NCBI RefSeq assembly: GCF_019457635.1
Contig: NZ_CP080412.1
Span: forward strand, 2,852,001 to 2,916,000
Reading direction: 5' to 3'
Source: Shewanella mangrovisoli
Lineage (GTDB): Bacteria; Pseudomonadota; Gammaproteobacteria; Enterobacterales; Shewanellaceae
Length of the DNA: 64,000 nucleotides
Below the pieces are notes generated by a model, which was not told where the DNA came from, did not search any database, and saw only the letters and a program-made list of their open reading frames with translations. How positions within the stretch are numbered: the first letter of the stretch is position 1; every line of letters begins with the position of its first letter. A program made the position numbers and the translations under genes. Shown here piece by piece: positions 37,328 through 46,119 of this stretch.

Positions 37328-39100
37328 GTGTCAGTTAATTCCAGCCCAAGCGTTACCCTCAGGGATTACCAGCAACAAGCCGTCGATGCCGCCATCGCGC
37401 ATTTTAAAAAAAGCACCGATTCCGCCGTGTTAGTCCTACCAACGGGAGCCGGAAAAAGTATCGTTATTGCCGAGCTCGCCCGCATCGCCAGAAGACGAGT
37501 GCTGGTTTTAACCCATGTGAAGGAACTGGTTGCCCAAAACGCGCAAAAAGTGGGATTACTGACGACTGAGGCCAGCATTTACTCCGCTGGGTTAAATCAA
37601 AAATCGACTGACGGCAAAACCGTCGTGGCCAGTATTCAATCCGCCGCGCGCGCATTAAATCAATTCGATGAGCCCTTCTCGCTAGTGATTATCGATGAGT
37701 GCCACAGAGTCAGCCTCGAAAAAACCAGCCAATATCAGCAGATCTTAAGTCATTTACAGCAGCGTAATCCCAAGCTGAGGTTATTAGGCCTAACGGCCAC
37801 TCCCTATCGGCTCGGTACGGACTGGATTTACAAACGCCATTACCATGGCAAAGTTGGCTCGCCTGAACTTGGGATCTTCGAGCAGTGTATTTTCGAGCTC
37901 CCCATCCGTCCGCTGATTAAACAAGGTTATTTAACCGCGCCCACCTTGTTTGATGGTTTAAGTGCCCAATATGACTTCAGCCAAATCAAGCCCAATGACA
38001 ATGGCGAATATCCCGAGGTCCAAGTCAATGCGCTGCTGAACCACGCCGGACGCGCGACAACAGCGATTGTGAAGCAACTGATTGAACTGAGTCACCACCG
38101 CCAGGGGATCATTATTTTTGCGGCGACGGTTCGCCATGCTGAAGAAATTGTCAGCCAGCTGAACAAGAAACACAGCAAGCAAACAGCAATCGTCACGGCG
38201 CAAACGCCAGATAATGAGCGTGATGAACTTATCGAGCGCTTTAAAGCCAGAGAGCTTAAGTTCCTCGTCAACGTCGCGGTATTGACCACCGGATTCGATG
38301 CGCCCCATGTGGATTTAATTGCGATTTTACGCCCCACCGCATCCGTGAGTTTGTTTCAGCAAATGATTGGCCGCGGTCTTAGGATCTGTGAAGGTAAAAA
38401 AGATTGTTTAGTGATTGATTACGCGGCCAATGGCTATGATTTGTATTTTCCAGAAGTCGGCCAAGCTAAGCCCAATAGCAAGTCGGTTCCGGTACAAGTG
38501 CACTGCCCTGTCTGTCAGTTTGCCAATATCTTTTGGGGATTAACGGACAATGATGGCGATATTATCGAGCACTTTGGCCGTCGCTGTCAGGGCATAGTCG
38601 AGCATCATGGACAAAAGCAGCAATGTGACTTTCGATTTAGGTCTAAATCCTGTCCCGATTGCGGACAAGAGAACGACATAGCAGCGCGTATTTGCCAGCA
38701 TTGCCAGTCGACCTTAATCGACCCCGATAAGCGCCTTAAACAAGTATTGAATAAGCAACACCATCATCTGTTCCGCTGCCAGCATATGACGTTAATGGAT
38801 GATGCAGGCGATCTTAAGGTGCAATATCTGGACATTGAAGGAAACGAGTTTAATCGACGCTTTAAACTGCAAACGCCCGCCCAATGGCGTGCCTTGTATG
38901 CGTTGTTTATTTTCCCCCATAGTCGCACGCCGGGCCTAAAACCTAAGCAATACAAAAAAGTGTCTGAGCTGATTACCGATAGCGCCGCCTTTCGGATGCC
39001 AGATCTGTTACTGCTGAAAAAGCATAAAAAAGGCTGGGATCTGCTCGAAAGCTATTTCGATTACCAAGGGCGCTATCAAACTGAAAATAAACACATCTGA
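37328..39100 (+). CDS. radD: ATP-dependent helicase RadD (YejH)
   Basis: A 590-residue SF2 helicase-like ATPase involved in double-strand-break repair with RecA and SSB. Walker A PTGAGKSIVIAEL, Walker B IIDECHR (DECH), motif III LLGLTATPYRLG, motif VI QQMIGRGLRI. The C-terminal part has zinc-finger-like CPVCQFANIFWG...CPDCGQ and CQHC. Sequence matches E. coli RadD along its length (586 aa). The start is uncertain: the GTG at 37328 fits the conserved TLRDYQQQAVDAA N-terminus but has only weak purines upstream. Confidence 0.9.
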   Translation: MSVNSSPSVTLRDYQQQAVDAAIAHFKKSTDSAVLVLPTGAGKSIVIAELARIARRRVLVLTHVKELVAQNAQKVGLLTTEASIYSAGLNQKSTDGKTVVASIQSAARALNQFDEPFSLVIIDECHRVSLEKTSQYQQILSHLQQRNPKLRLLGLTATPYRLGTDWIYKRHYHGKVGSPELGIFEQCIFELPIRPLIKQGYLTAPTLFDGLSAQYDFSQIKPNDNGEYPEVQVNALLNHAGRATTAIVKQLIELSHHRQGIIIFAATVRHAEEIVSQLNKKHSKQTAIVTAQTPDNERDELIERFKARELKFLVNVAVLTTGFDAPHVDLIAILRPTASVSLFQQMIGRGLRICEGKKDCLVIDYAANGYDLYFPEVGQAKPNSKSVPVQVHCPVCQFANIFWGLTDNDGDIIEHFGRRCQGIVEHHGQKQQCDFRFRSKSCPDCGQENDIAARICQHCQSTLIDPDKRLKQVLNKQHHHLFRCQHMTLMDDAGDLKVQYLDIEGNEFNRRFKLQTPAQWRALYALFIFPHSRTPGLKPKQYKKVSELITDSAAFRMPDLLLLKKHKKGWDLLESYFDYQGRYQTENKHI

Positions 39101-39160
39101 CATTATCAATTCGGTTAGCGCTATGGTATAAAACGCTTAAAGTAATCCTAAGGAGCTATT

Positions 39161-39421
39161 ATGTACGTTGTTATTTTTGGCCGTCCTGGCTGTCCTTATT
39201 GCGTGCGAGCAGTACAACTGTCAGAGCAACTCGTTGAAAAACGTGATGACTTTAAATTTAGATACGTGGATATTCACGCCGAAGGGATTTCTAAAGCGGA
39301 TCTCGAGAAAACTGTCGGCAAGCCAGTCGAAACTGTGCCACAGATTTTCGTTGATGAAAAACACGTAGGTGGTTGCACCGATTTCGAACAATATGTTCGC
39401 GATAACAACCTATTAGGTTAA
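39161..39421 (+). CDS. grxA: Glutaredoxin 1 (GrxA)
   Basis: An 86-residue dithiol glutaredoxin with active site CPYC in GRPGCPYCVRA near residue 11, and the cis-proline TVPQIFVDEKHVGGCTDF. It reduces ribonucleotide reductase and protein disulfides with glutathione. AGGAGC is 6 bases before the ATG. Single gene with its own strong terminator. Confidence 0.95.
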   Translation: MYVVIFGRPGCPYCVRAVQLSEQLVEKRDDFKFRYVDIHAEGISKADLEKTVGKPVETVPQIFVDEKHVGGCTDFEQYVRDNNLLG

Positions 39422-39435
39422 TCCCAATACCAAAT

Positions 39436-39462
39436 AAAAAGGAGACCTGAGGTCTCCTTTTT
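39436..39462. terminator. Bidirectional Rho-independent terminator
   Basis: Stem AAAAAGGAGACC/GGTCTCCTTTTT, loop TGA, between convergent grxA and the DcaP porin gene; almost the same stem as after htpX. Confidence 0.85.
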
Positions 39463-39479
39463 ATTTATTACATCAAACG

Positions 39480-40643
39480 TTAGAGCACATACTTCGCCGA
39501 GAAGATGATCCGGCTTAAATCACCATCATCACCATTCTCTTTACTGTTTTGGGCGTACATATATTCCACCCCAAAGGTCAGTGGTTTACTAGGGGAATAC
39601 AACAGGTTGATATAGCCAGAATAAGCATCCTTATTCACCCCAGTGCCTGTTAAAGCCACATCATTATCCGCTTGCATACCAGAGAGTGTTACACTGGTGC
39701 GCCACTGCTCGTTCCACCAATGACGGTAAGACACAAAGCCGCCGAAGGTACGAATGGATTCAATATCGCCGCTCGCATCTAACACACCCGCATTAATGTA
39801 GTTAAGCGCCATATAACGCCCTAAACCGTCACCATAGGTTGCGGTAAAGCGCAGATCATCTTTACCAATGGGGATAATCCCCGCCACACTGGCGCCATAG
39901 CCAAAGCTCGAACTATCGATTTGGGTCGCACCGATTTTGGTTTCTAAATTGAGTTGACGAGCAATACCCGCAAATGAGAATGAGGCGCCGCCGTCCGTCT
40001 TGAGATTATATCGCGCCACCACATCAGGCACGACACCATTACCACTGGTGATGCGTGCGCCACCTTGATTCGGAGTTACCGTTGTTTCAGGGTTTTCTAT
40101 CGCAAATTGGAAGTTGCCATGGGTATAACGCAGTAACGATTGACGCACAAAGGGCGTACCATCTGCAGCCCCCACAAAGTCGAGGTTTTCAGGCAAGGCC
40201 GCAGGGTTTTGGAAAGTGGTCCAGGTTTGACCTACGGTCCAATTATCATAGGACACATAGGCATGGCGGATACGTGGTGAATAGCTGTTAGACACCCGCT
40301 CATTGCCATCGGTGTGGGTCATAAAATCCAGTTCAATAAAGCCCGACAAGCTATGGCCATCAAGATCCGTTGCCGCCTTAAAATTGAATCGCGTTTCACG
40401 GGCTTGGAAATCCACCACTTGGTTACCGTTGCCGTCTTTACCGTAAATGGTACCCGGTACATAAAACTGACGGGATAAATCCCCCGAATCGGGTGCCCCA
40501 TTGCCATAATCGCTGAACATCACGTCCGCCTTGATATAGCCACCAAATTCAACGTCAGTATTTTTTAAAGAAGCCGCATTGGCAGAGCCCATAAATGCCA
40601 ATAAGGTTGCAGAGTAAAGCAAGCTAAGTTTTGCTTGTTTCAT
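39480..40643 (-). CDS. DcaP-like trimeric outer-membrane porin
   Basis: A 387-residue protein with a signal peptide (to about residue 23, GSANA) and the DcaP family start VEFGGYIKADVMFSDY, DFQARETRFNFKA, then beta-barrel strands ending IIFSAKYVL. DcaP porins are outer-membrane channels for dicarboxylates or similar anions. The barrel is inferred from strand periodicity. The gene lies directly downstream of the tRNA-Lys array on the same strand with no clear terminator between. Confidence 0.8.
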   Translation of the reverse strand: MKQAKLSLLYSATLLAFMGSANAASLKNTDVEFGGYIKADVMFSDYGNGAPDSGDLSRQFYVPGTIYGKDGNGNQVVDFQARETRFNFKAATDLDGHSLSGFIELDFMTHTDGNERVSNSYSPRIRHAYVSYDNWTVGQTWTTFQNPAALPENLDFVGAADGTPFVRQSLLRYTHGNFQFAIENPETTVTPNQGGARITSGNGVVPDVVARYNLKTDGGASFSFAGIARQLNLETKIGATQIDSSSFGYGASVAGIIPIGKDDLRFTATYGDGLGRYMALNYINAGVLDASGDIESIRTFGGFVSYRHWWNEQWRTSVTLSGMQADNDVALTGTGVNKDAYSGYINLLYSPSKPLTFGVEYMYAQNSKENGDDGDLSRIIFSAKYVL

Positions 40644-40809
40644 TTTATGTTTCCCCAGTTGTTATTATTTGTCCGCAGCCAATATGGACAATTTAACAAG
40701 CGAGTAACATTGGCAATAAGTCTATGAGACAAAAGTAGAAAATGCTGAATATAACGCGAAAATGCTTTGGGATTGTAAGCTGAGGAAGAGTTTACTAGGA
40801 GATTTAGAG

Positions 40810-40885
40810 TGGTGGGTCGTGAAGGATTCGAACCTTCGACCAATTGGTTAAAAGCCAACTGCTCTACCGACTGAGCTAACGACCC
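40810..40885 (-). tRNA. tRNA-Lys(UUU), array unit 1 (last transcribed)
   Basis: A 76-base cloverleaf with acceptor GGGTCGT/ACGACCC, D-arm GCTC/GAGC, anticodon stem GTTGG/CCAAT, loop CTTTTAA (anticodon TTT), T-arm GAAGG/CCTTC with TTCGAAT loop, and an encoded CCA. Matches bacterial tRNA-Lys. Unit nearest the porin gene. Confidence 0.97.
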
Positions 40886-40920
40886 ATCTAAGGACTCTGA
40901 GTTTTACACTCTCAGAAAAG

Positions 40921-41011
40921 TGGCGAATCGTAAAGGATTTAAACCATTCGACTGATTGGTTTAAAGCCAACTGCCCTCGCTTTATAAAATAAGCGACTGA
41001 GCTAACGACCC
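40921..41011 (-). pseudogene. tRNA-like unit with UUA anticodon and D-loop insertion (unit 2)
   Basis: A 91-base relative of the tRNA-Lys units. The acceptor stem still pairs with two G.U pairs, the anticodon stem GTTGG/CCAAT is intact, but the loop is CTTTAAA, giving anticodon UUA, which would read the stop codon UAA. The D-loop holds a 14-base insertion that forms its own CGCTT/AAGCG hairpin and removes G18-G19; the T-arm has a bulged U and a TTTAAAT loop in place of TTCGAAT. The 3' end is GCCA. It is probably not a working tRNA, but it keeps the array spacing. Confidence 0.8.
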
Positions 41012-41045
41012 ATCTAAGACTCTGAATTTTACACTCTCAGAAAAG

Positions 41046-41121
41046 TGGTGGGTCGTGAAGGATTCGAACCTTCGACCAATTGGTTAAAAGCCAACTGCTC
41101 TACCGACTGAGCTAACGACCC
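41046..41121 (-). tRNA. tRNA-Lys(UUU), array unit 3
   Basis: Same 76-base tRNA-Lys as unit 1, with encoded CCA, between the two aberrant units. Confidence 0.97.
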
Positions 41122-41156
41122 ATCTATGGACTCTGAGTTTTACACTCTCAGAAAAG

Positions 41157-41247
41157 TGGTGAATCATGAAGGATTTAAACCATTCTACCGATTGGTTTAA
41201 AGCCAACTGCCCTAGCTTTATAAAATAAGCGACTGAGCTAACGATCC
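41157..41247 (-). pseudogene. tRNA-like unit with UUA anticodon and D-loop insertion (unit 4)
   Basis: A second 91-base copy of the aberrant unit, with the same D-loop insertion, the same CTTTAAA anticodon loop and the same TTTAAAT T-loop. It differs from unit 2 at several places, including a compensatory acceptor pair: GGATCGT pairs throughout with ATGATTC (A3-U70 replacing G3.U70). It ends in encoded ACCA. Confidence 0.8.
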
Positions 41248-41282
41248 ATCTAAGGACTCTGAGTTTTACACTCTCAGAAAAG

Positions 41283-41358
41283 TGGTGGGTCGTGAAGGAT
41301 TCGAACCTTCGACCAATTGGTTAAAAGCCAACTGCTCTACCGACTGAGCTAACGACCC
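41283..41358 (-). tRNA. tRNA-Lys(UUU), array unit 5
   Basis: 76-base tRNA-Lys, sequence as unit 1, encoded CCA. Confidence 0.97.
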
Positions 41359-41393
41359 ATCTAAGGACTCTGAATTTTACACTCTCAGAAGAG

Positions 41394-41469
41394 TGGTGGG
41401 TCGTGAAGGATTCGAACCTTCGACCAATTGGTTAAAAGCCAACTGCTCTACCGACTGAGCTAACGACCC
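41394..41469 (-). tRNA. tRNA-Lys(UUU), array unit 6
   Basis: 76-base tRNA-Lys, sequence as unit 1, encoded CCA; 111 bases from unit 5. Confidence 0.97.
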
Positions 41470-41504
41470 ATCTAAGGACTCTGAATTTTACACTTCCAGA
41501 AAAG

Positions 41505-41580
41505 TGGTGGGTCGTGAAGGATTCGAACCTTCGACCAATTGGTTAAAAGCCAACTGCTCTACCGACTGAGCTAACGACCC
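41505..41580 (-). tRNA. tRNA-Lys(UUU), array unit 7
   Basis: 76-base tRNA-Lys, sequence as unit 1, encoded CCA. Confidence 0.97.
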
Positions 41581-41615
41581 ATCTAAGGACTCTGAATTTT
41601 ACACTTCCAGAAAAG

Positions 41616-41691
41616 TGGTGGGTCGTGAAGGATTCGAACCTTCGACCAATTGGTTAAAAGCCAACTGCTCTACCGACTGAGCTAACGACCC
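41616..41691 (-). tRNA. tRNA-Lys(UUU), array unit 8
   Basis: 76-base tRNA-Lys, sequence as unit 1, encoded CCA. Confidence 0.97.
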
Positions 41692-41745
41692 ATCTTATTT
41701 ACAACACTTCAAATACCGCTAACTTATTCTATTTACTAGAGTAAG

Positions 41746-41821
41746 TGGTGGGTCGTGAAGGATTCGAACCTTCGACCAATTGGTTAAAAGCCAACTGCTC
41801 TACCGACTGAGCTAACGACCC
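41746..41821 (-). tRNA. tRNA-Lys(UUU), array unit 9 (first transcribed)
   Basis: 76-base tRNA-Lys, sequence as unit 1, encoded CCA, separated from unit 8 by a longer, unrelated 54-base spacer. Closest to the promoter. Confidence 0.97.
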
Positions 41822-41871
41822 ATTTACTGGTATTTTGCGCCCCGAACGACCTCGCCGTTCCGAGGGCGCCT

Positions 41872-41899
41872 ATAATACCTTTTTCATTTTCCCATGCAA
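41872..41899 (-). promoter_or_regulatory. tRNA-Lys array promoter with GC-rich discriminator
   Basis: Minus-strand TTGCAT (41894-41899) and TATTAT (41872-41877), 16-base spacer, followed by GGCGCCCTCGG. The GC-rich start region is the usual mark of stringently controlled stable-RNA promoters. Confidence 0.75.
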
Positions 41900-41963
41900 G
41901 CGTAAATTCCCAATTTTTTGTCGTTTGCATGAAAAACAGACTAAGAGTATGTTTTTTAGTTAA

Positions 41964-42716
41964 TTATGCTTTAATTGCAGCCAATTGTTGTTGTGCAATG
42001 CGTGCTGCAGCGCTGTTGGCGTAGTCTTTTACTACTTGTTGGTAGTATTGAGTCGCGCCGGCTTTATCACCGGTTTTCTCTGCGATCATGCCAAGCTTCA
42101 CTAGACTGTCGCCACGTTTGTTGGAATCACTAAAACGGGTCACGACAGTGTTGAAGGCTTGTTTGGCTTCAGCAAATTCACTCTTATTAAACAGTAACTG
42201 TCCTAACCAATAGTTGGCGTTGGCGGCATAGACTGAATCTGGATACTGTTTAATGAAGGCACGAAACGCTGGAATAGCATCGTCATACTTGCGCTCTTTT
42301 AGCACTAAGTTCACCGCACTTTCGTAGCTGGCCGTTTCACTTAAGCTACTGGCGGCGGCATTGGCACTTGCTGCCACAGCAGCGGGCGTTGCAGGGGTAG
42401 AAGCAGCTGGCGCAGCAGCGGCTTTGGAGGATAAATTGGCAATTTCATCGTAAAGCTGACGCTGACGTTGTTGCATCTGCTCTATTTGATAATTCTGTTG
42501 TTCAGTCAAACCACGTAAGTCGAGAACTTCTTGTTGCAAAGTATCCAGACGGCGCTGCATATCAATTTCGCTTTGTTGTCTCGATTTTACAATGCGCTCT
42601 AAACGAGCAAGTCTGTCATCACCTGAACCACCAGCAATATCTTCAACAGGAGCAGGAGCTGCCACTGCAGCTCCTGCGCCGAAGAACATTGCCGTAATTA
42701 AGACGGCACGTTTCAT
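41964..42716 (-). CDS. cpoB: Cell-division coordinator CpoB (YbgF)
   Basis: A 250-residue periplasmic protein: signal peptide (to about AVAA, residue 20), a coiled coil (about 30-95, RLARLERIVKSRQQSEIDMQR then LYDEIANL), an alanine/proline linker and a C-terminal TPR domain (about 125-245: ANYWLGQLLFNKSEFAEAKQAF). It links peptidoglycan synthase PBP1B with Tol-Pal-driven outer-membrane constriction. Last gene of the tol-pal operon. Confidence 0.95.
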   Translation of the reverse strand: MKRAVLITAMFFGAGAAVAAPAPVEDIAGGSGDDRLARLERIVKSRQQSEIDMQRRLDTLQQEVLDLRGLTEQQNYQIEQMQQRQRQLYDEIANLSSKAAAAPAASTPATPAAVAASANAAASSLSETASYESAVNLVLKERKYDDAIPAFRAFIKQYPDSVYAANANYWLGQLLFNKSEFAEAKQAFNTVVTRFSDSNKRGDSLVKLGMIAEKTGDKAGATQYYQQVVKDYANSAAARIAQQQLAAIKA

Positions 42717-42740
42717 CTAGTTACTCTCCGTAATTCAATC

Positions 42741-43277
42741 TTAGTAAACTAAAACTGCACGACGGTTTTTAGCAAAACCTTCATCGGTACGAGTGAAGTC
42801 AAGTGGCTTCTCTTCGCCATAGCTTACGATGCTCATTTGGCTAGGTTGTACACCCATGCCTTGTAAGTATTTAGCAACAGCTTTAGCACGACGCTCACCC
42901 AGTGCGATGTTGTATTCTGGCGTGCCACGCTCGTCGGCATGACCTTCAATCAATACGCGTACGCTTGGGTGCTCAACTAAATAAGTACCGTGGGCTTCGA
43001 GTACGGCGGCGAATTCAGTTTGAACTTCACTGCGGTCGAAGTCGAAGTAAATGATGTGTTCTTTTCTCAACTGCTCGAGTTGCTGACGTTGTTGCTCTTC
43101 AGGTGACAACATTCCACCAATACCGCCAGTTTGAACGCCACCACCATTCAGTTCGCTACCAGAACCGTTTGTAGAGCCCATTGCATCAGTTTCTGATTCA
43201 GAAGTTGAGCTACACGCACTAATAGCCATAATTGGAAGTGCTACCAACATAGCTTTTAACAACTTGTTCAGATCCAT
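42741..43277 (-). CDS. pal: Peptidoglycan-associated lipoprotein Pal
   Basis: A 178-residue outer-membrane lipoprotein with lipobox ISAC (Cys about 22), a flexible Gly/Ser/Thr linker, and an OmpA-like peptidoglycan-binding domain (about 70-178: YFDFDRSEVQTEF, IEGHADERGTPEYNIALGERRA). AAGGAAC precedes the ATG. Confidence 0.97.
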   Translation of the reverse strand: MDLNKLLKAMLVALPIMAISACSSTSESETDAMGSTNGSGSELNGGGVQTGGIGGMLSPEEQQRQQLEQLRKEHIIYFDFDRSEVQTEFAAVLEAHGTYLVEHPSVRVLIEGHADERGTPEYNIALGERRAKAVAKYLQGMGVQPSQMSIVSYGEEKPLDFTRTDEGFAKNRRAVLVY

Positions 43278-43323
43278 TATCTGTTCCTTATAAAATTAAA
43301 TGTGAATAAATCGAGCTAATACA

Positions 43324-44652
43324 TTAGAGAAACGGAGACCAAGAAGGTGATTTCACCTCGCCCTGACCTACCGGTAATCTCGCTTTAAAGCGTCCGTCCG
43401 TAGAAACAGCTGCTAAAACTTGCTTGCCTTGATACGTGGTGCCATAAATCACCATAGTACCATTAGGGGCCACACTTGGAGATTCGTCCAAACGTGTCGA
43501 TGTCAGCACCTGCATAAAGCGCGTACTTAAATCCATACGTGCAATATTAAATTTACCGTTTGTGCGATTCACAAAAATCATGCTGCGACCATCAGGGGTA
43601 ATCGAACCACCTAAATTCCATTCACCTTCAAAGGTTTCACGGGTCACTTTGCCTGAATTTAAATCTACACGATATAACTGTGGTCTACCACCGCGCTCGG
43701 AGGTAAACAACAATGACTTGCCATCGGGATACCAAGAAGGCTCAGTATCGATGGAATAGTGGTTGGTAATACGTTTTGCCGCCTTAGTAGCGATATCGAT
43801 AACGTAAATCTCAGGTTGACCATCCTTTGAGAGGGTCACAGCCAAGGATTTACCATCGGGCGAGAAAGTGGGTGCACCGTTAATGCCTGGGAAGCTGCTA
43901 ACCTTTGTACGTACTTGGGTGTAAAGATCCTGAACAAAAATCTCAGCCTTTTTGTTTTCAAAGCTTACATAAGCTAAACGACGACCATCAGGCGACCAAG
44001 AAGGCGACATCAGCGGTTCTGGAGAGCGCAGTAACATTTGCTCGTTGTAACCGTCATAGTCGGCGATCATCAGTGAATAAGCGGCTTTCTGAGTGTGATT
44101 CACCACCACGTAGGAAATACGGGTTAAGAACGCACCACGAATACCAGTCAGCTTCTCATAGACGATATCGCTTATCCGGTGGCCATATTGACGGAACTGC
44201 GCCGCAGAAATCACTGTTTGGCGACTGTCCATCAAAAATTCTGTCGCACTGGTAGGCCCTTTTAACGCTTGGTTTTGCGCTTTAACCAAATCGATAAGGT
44301 CAAAACTCACCAAAAACTGATCCGTACCATAAGGTTTTACCGACCCCACGACGACAGCTTCGGCACCGACATTGGCCCACGCGCTCGCGTCAAACTGGGC
44401 TAAGGCACCGATACCACGTTGTGGTAACCCTAATTCATCTAATGGTTTGAAGGTACCGCTACGAATTAAGTCAGACATCACCACATCGGCAATCGCCTGG
44501 GGTGGCGCACCCGCACCTTGCCATTGGAATGGCATCACTGCGATTGGACGCGCCGCATCCACACCCTCAGTGATCACAATATCCAGCGCCGCTTTTGCCG
44601 GCATAGTGCAAAGCAGAACCGCCAATGCTAACCATTTTGCCAAAATTTTCAT
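43324..44652 (-). CDS. tolB: Tol-Pal system protein TolB
   Basis: A 442-residue periplasmic protein. Signal peptide to about residue 22 (PAKA), an N-terminal alpha/beta domain and a six-bladed beta-propeller (from about residue 180, repeats such as [47 protein letters not shown]). It binds Pal and the TolA C-terminus. Confidence 0.97.
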   Translation of the reverse strand: MKILAKWLALAVLLCTMPAKAALDIVITEGVDAARPIAVMPFQWQGAGAPPQAIADVVMSDLIRSGTFKPLDELGLPQRGIGALAQFDASAWANVGAEAVVVGSVKPYGTDQFLVSFDLIDLVKAQNQALKGPTSATEFLMDSRQTVISAAQFRQYGHRISDIVYEKLTGIRGAFLTRISYVVVNHTQKAAYSLMIADYDGYNEQMLLRSPEPLMSPSWSPDGRRLAYVSFENKKAEIFVQDLYTQVRTKVSSFPGINGAPTFSPDGKSLAVTLSKDGQPEIYVIDIATKAAKRITNHYSIDTEPSWYPDGKSLLFTSERGGRPQLYRVDLNSGKVTRETFEGEWNLGGSITPDGRSMIFVNRTNGKFNIARMDLSTRFMQVLTSTRLDESPSVAPNGTMVIYGTTYQGKQVLAAVSTDGRFKARLPVGQGEVKSPSWSPFL

Positions 44653-44661
44653 GGGACTCCT

Positions 44662-45684
44662 TTAATTAAACGTTGGTTCAACGATTAAGTTAATTTCTTT
44701 CATCAAGTTATAAACCGCAGGATCCGGAGACACTGGTAACTTGCCCGCTTTTAAGATCGCCGCTTTTGCTGCACGGCACACATTAGGATCGCCCCCCTGC
44801 GTCTGACTGCTGATCACAAAACCATCATTGGCTAAACGCACAGAAACAGTACAGGTTTTACCGCGCATCGACTCGTCAACCACTAGGTTACGTTGAATCG
44901 TCGATTTAATCATCGCGGTGTATTTACCCACTTCCGTTTGCATTTGCTTATTCATGGTTTGCGATAACGCAGCCTGCTCGGCGGCTAACGCATCGGCCAT
45001 TTCCTGCTCTTGCTGGGCACGCGCCTTGGCTTCAGCATCCGCTTTTGCCTTAGCTTCGGCTTTTGCTTTCGCTTCAGCATCGGCCTTGGCTTTTGCCTCC
45101 GCTTTGGCCTTAGCGTCAGCTTCTGCTTTCGCCTTGGCTTCGGCTTCCTTCTGCTTACGGTCAGCCTCGGCTTTCGCGGCTGCAGCTTCTTCTACTTTGC
45201 GTTTTTCCGCCGCTTTTTGAGCTGCATCTTCAGCAAGTTTACGTTCCTGCTCCTTCTGCTTGCGGTCGGCTTCAGCTTTCTGCGCTTTTTCCTTTTCCTG
45301 TTGCTGCTTCACCTGCGCGGCTTTCGCGGCATCATTGGCCTTTTGGGTCTCAATTTCCTGCTGCTTACGTTCTTCCGCCAGTTTCTTCAACTGTGCCTGT
45401 TCACGCTCACGGGCTTGCTTTGCTTCCTGTGCTTTGCGCTCAAGTTCGGCTTGGCGCTCACGTTCGCGGCGCTCGGCATCGCGCTTTTCCTGCTTAAGCT
45501 TTTCAACTTGATTAGCCACTTTTTGCTGATCAACCATAACAGCTTTTACTGCAGGGGCGCTAACTTGTTGCACAGGTTCAGGTTTATGGGTGAAATCTAT
45601 GCCAATAGCCAGAATAATTATCACGCCAATATGAATACCTGCTGAAATCGACAGAGGTAATGCAACATTTGAATTATCCGCCAC
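44662..45684 (-). CDS. tolA: Tol-Pal system inner-membrane protein TolA
   Basis: A 340-residue protein: one membrane anchor (about 9-27, PLSISAGIHIGVIIILAIG), a long Lys/Ala/Glu coiled coil (about 50-240; many AKAKAEA-type repeats) and a C-terminal domain (from about 250, with conserved Cys in GKTCTVSVRLANDGFV and DPNVCRAAKAAILKAG). It spans the periplasm, energised by TolQR. Starts right after tolR (adjacent, no gap). Confidence 0.95.
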   Translation of the reverse strand: MADNSNVALPLSISAGIHIGVIIILAIGIDFTHKPEPVQQVSAPAVKAVMVDQQKVANQVEKLKQEKRDAERRERERQAELERKAQEAKQAREREQAQLKKLAEERKQQEIETQKANDAAKAAQVKQQQEKEKAQKAEADRKQKEQERKLAEDAAQKAAEKRKVEEAAAAKAEADRKQKEAEAKAKAEADAKAKAEAKAKADAEAKAKAEAKAKADAEAKARAQQEQEMADALAAEQAALSQTMNKQMQTEVGKYTAMIKSTIQRNLVVDESMRGKTCTVSVRLANDGFVISSQTQGGDPNVCRAAKAAILKAGKLPVSPDPAVYNLMKEINLIVEPTFN

Positions 45685-46119
45685 CTATTTCTCCTTGGGT
45701 GAATCCGTCATCAAACCGACTGAGGGAACGCCTGCCTGCTGCAGGGTCACCATCAATTGGATCACGTTATCGTAAGGAATATTTCTATCGGCTTTCACCA
45801 CCACTGGGCGCTCAGGCTCAGTCACCATGATCGCCGCAACGGCGGTGGCTAACTCATCCAATTCCATCTCTTCGTTATTGGAACCGCCCTGATTAAGGAA
45901 ATAAGCGCCGTCGGCATCGATAGACGCTACTACTGGCGGCTTACTGTCCGCAGGCAGCACTTCGGCGGCACCTTGCGGCAGCTCCACTTTCACCCCTTGG
46001 GTCACAATCGGCGCTGTTACCATGAAAATAATCAGCAGCACGAGCATGACGTCGATATAAGGCACCACGTTGATTTCGGCAACGGGGCGACGACGTTTAC
46101 GCTGATAACCGACTTGCAT
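45685..46119 (-). CDS. tolR: Tol-Pal system protein TolR
   Basis: A 144-residue ExbD/TolR protein with one membrane helix containing the essential Asp in VPYIDVMLVLLIIFMVTAP and a periplasmic domain. Forms the proton-channel motor with TolQ. Confidence 0.96.
   Translation of the reverse strand: MQVGYQRKRRRPVAEINVVPYIDVMLVLLIIFMVTAPIVTQGVKVELPQGAAEVLPADSKPPVVASIDADGAYFLNQGGSNNEEMELDELATAVAAIMVTEPERPVVVKADRNIPYDNVIQLMVTLQQAGVPSVGLMTDSPKEK

Larger units (their letters stand above)
40810..41821 (-). repeat. Tandem tRNA-Lys array (9 units, 111-base period)
   Basis: Units 1-8 repeat with a period of 111 bases (125-126 where an aberrant unit adds 15). Each spacer of about 35 bases carries a hairpin TCTGAG...CTCAGA, or pairing-preserving variants such as TCTGGA...TTCAGA. 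In E. coli the same place after tol-pal holds lysT-valT-lysW and further lys genes. Confidence 0.9.
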
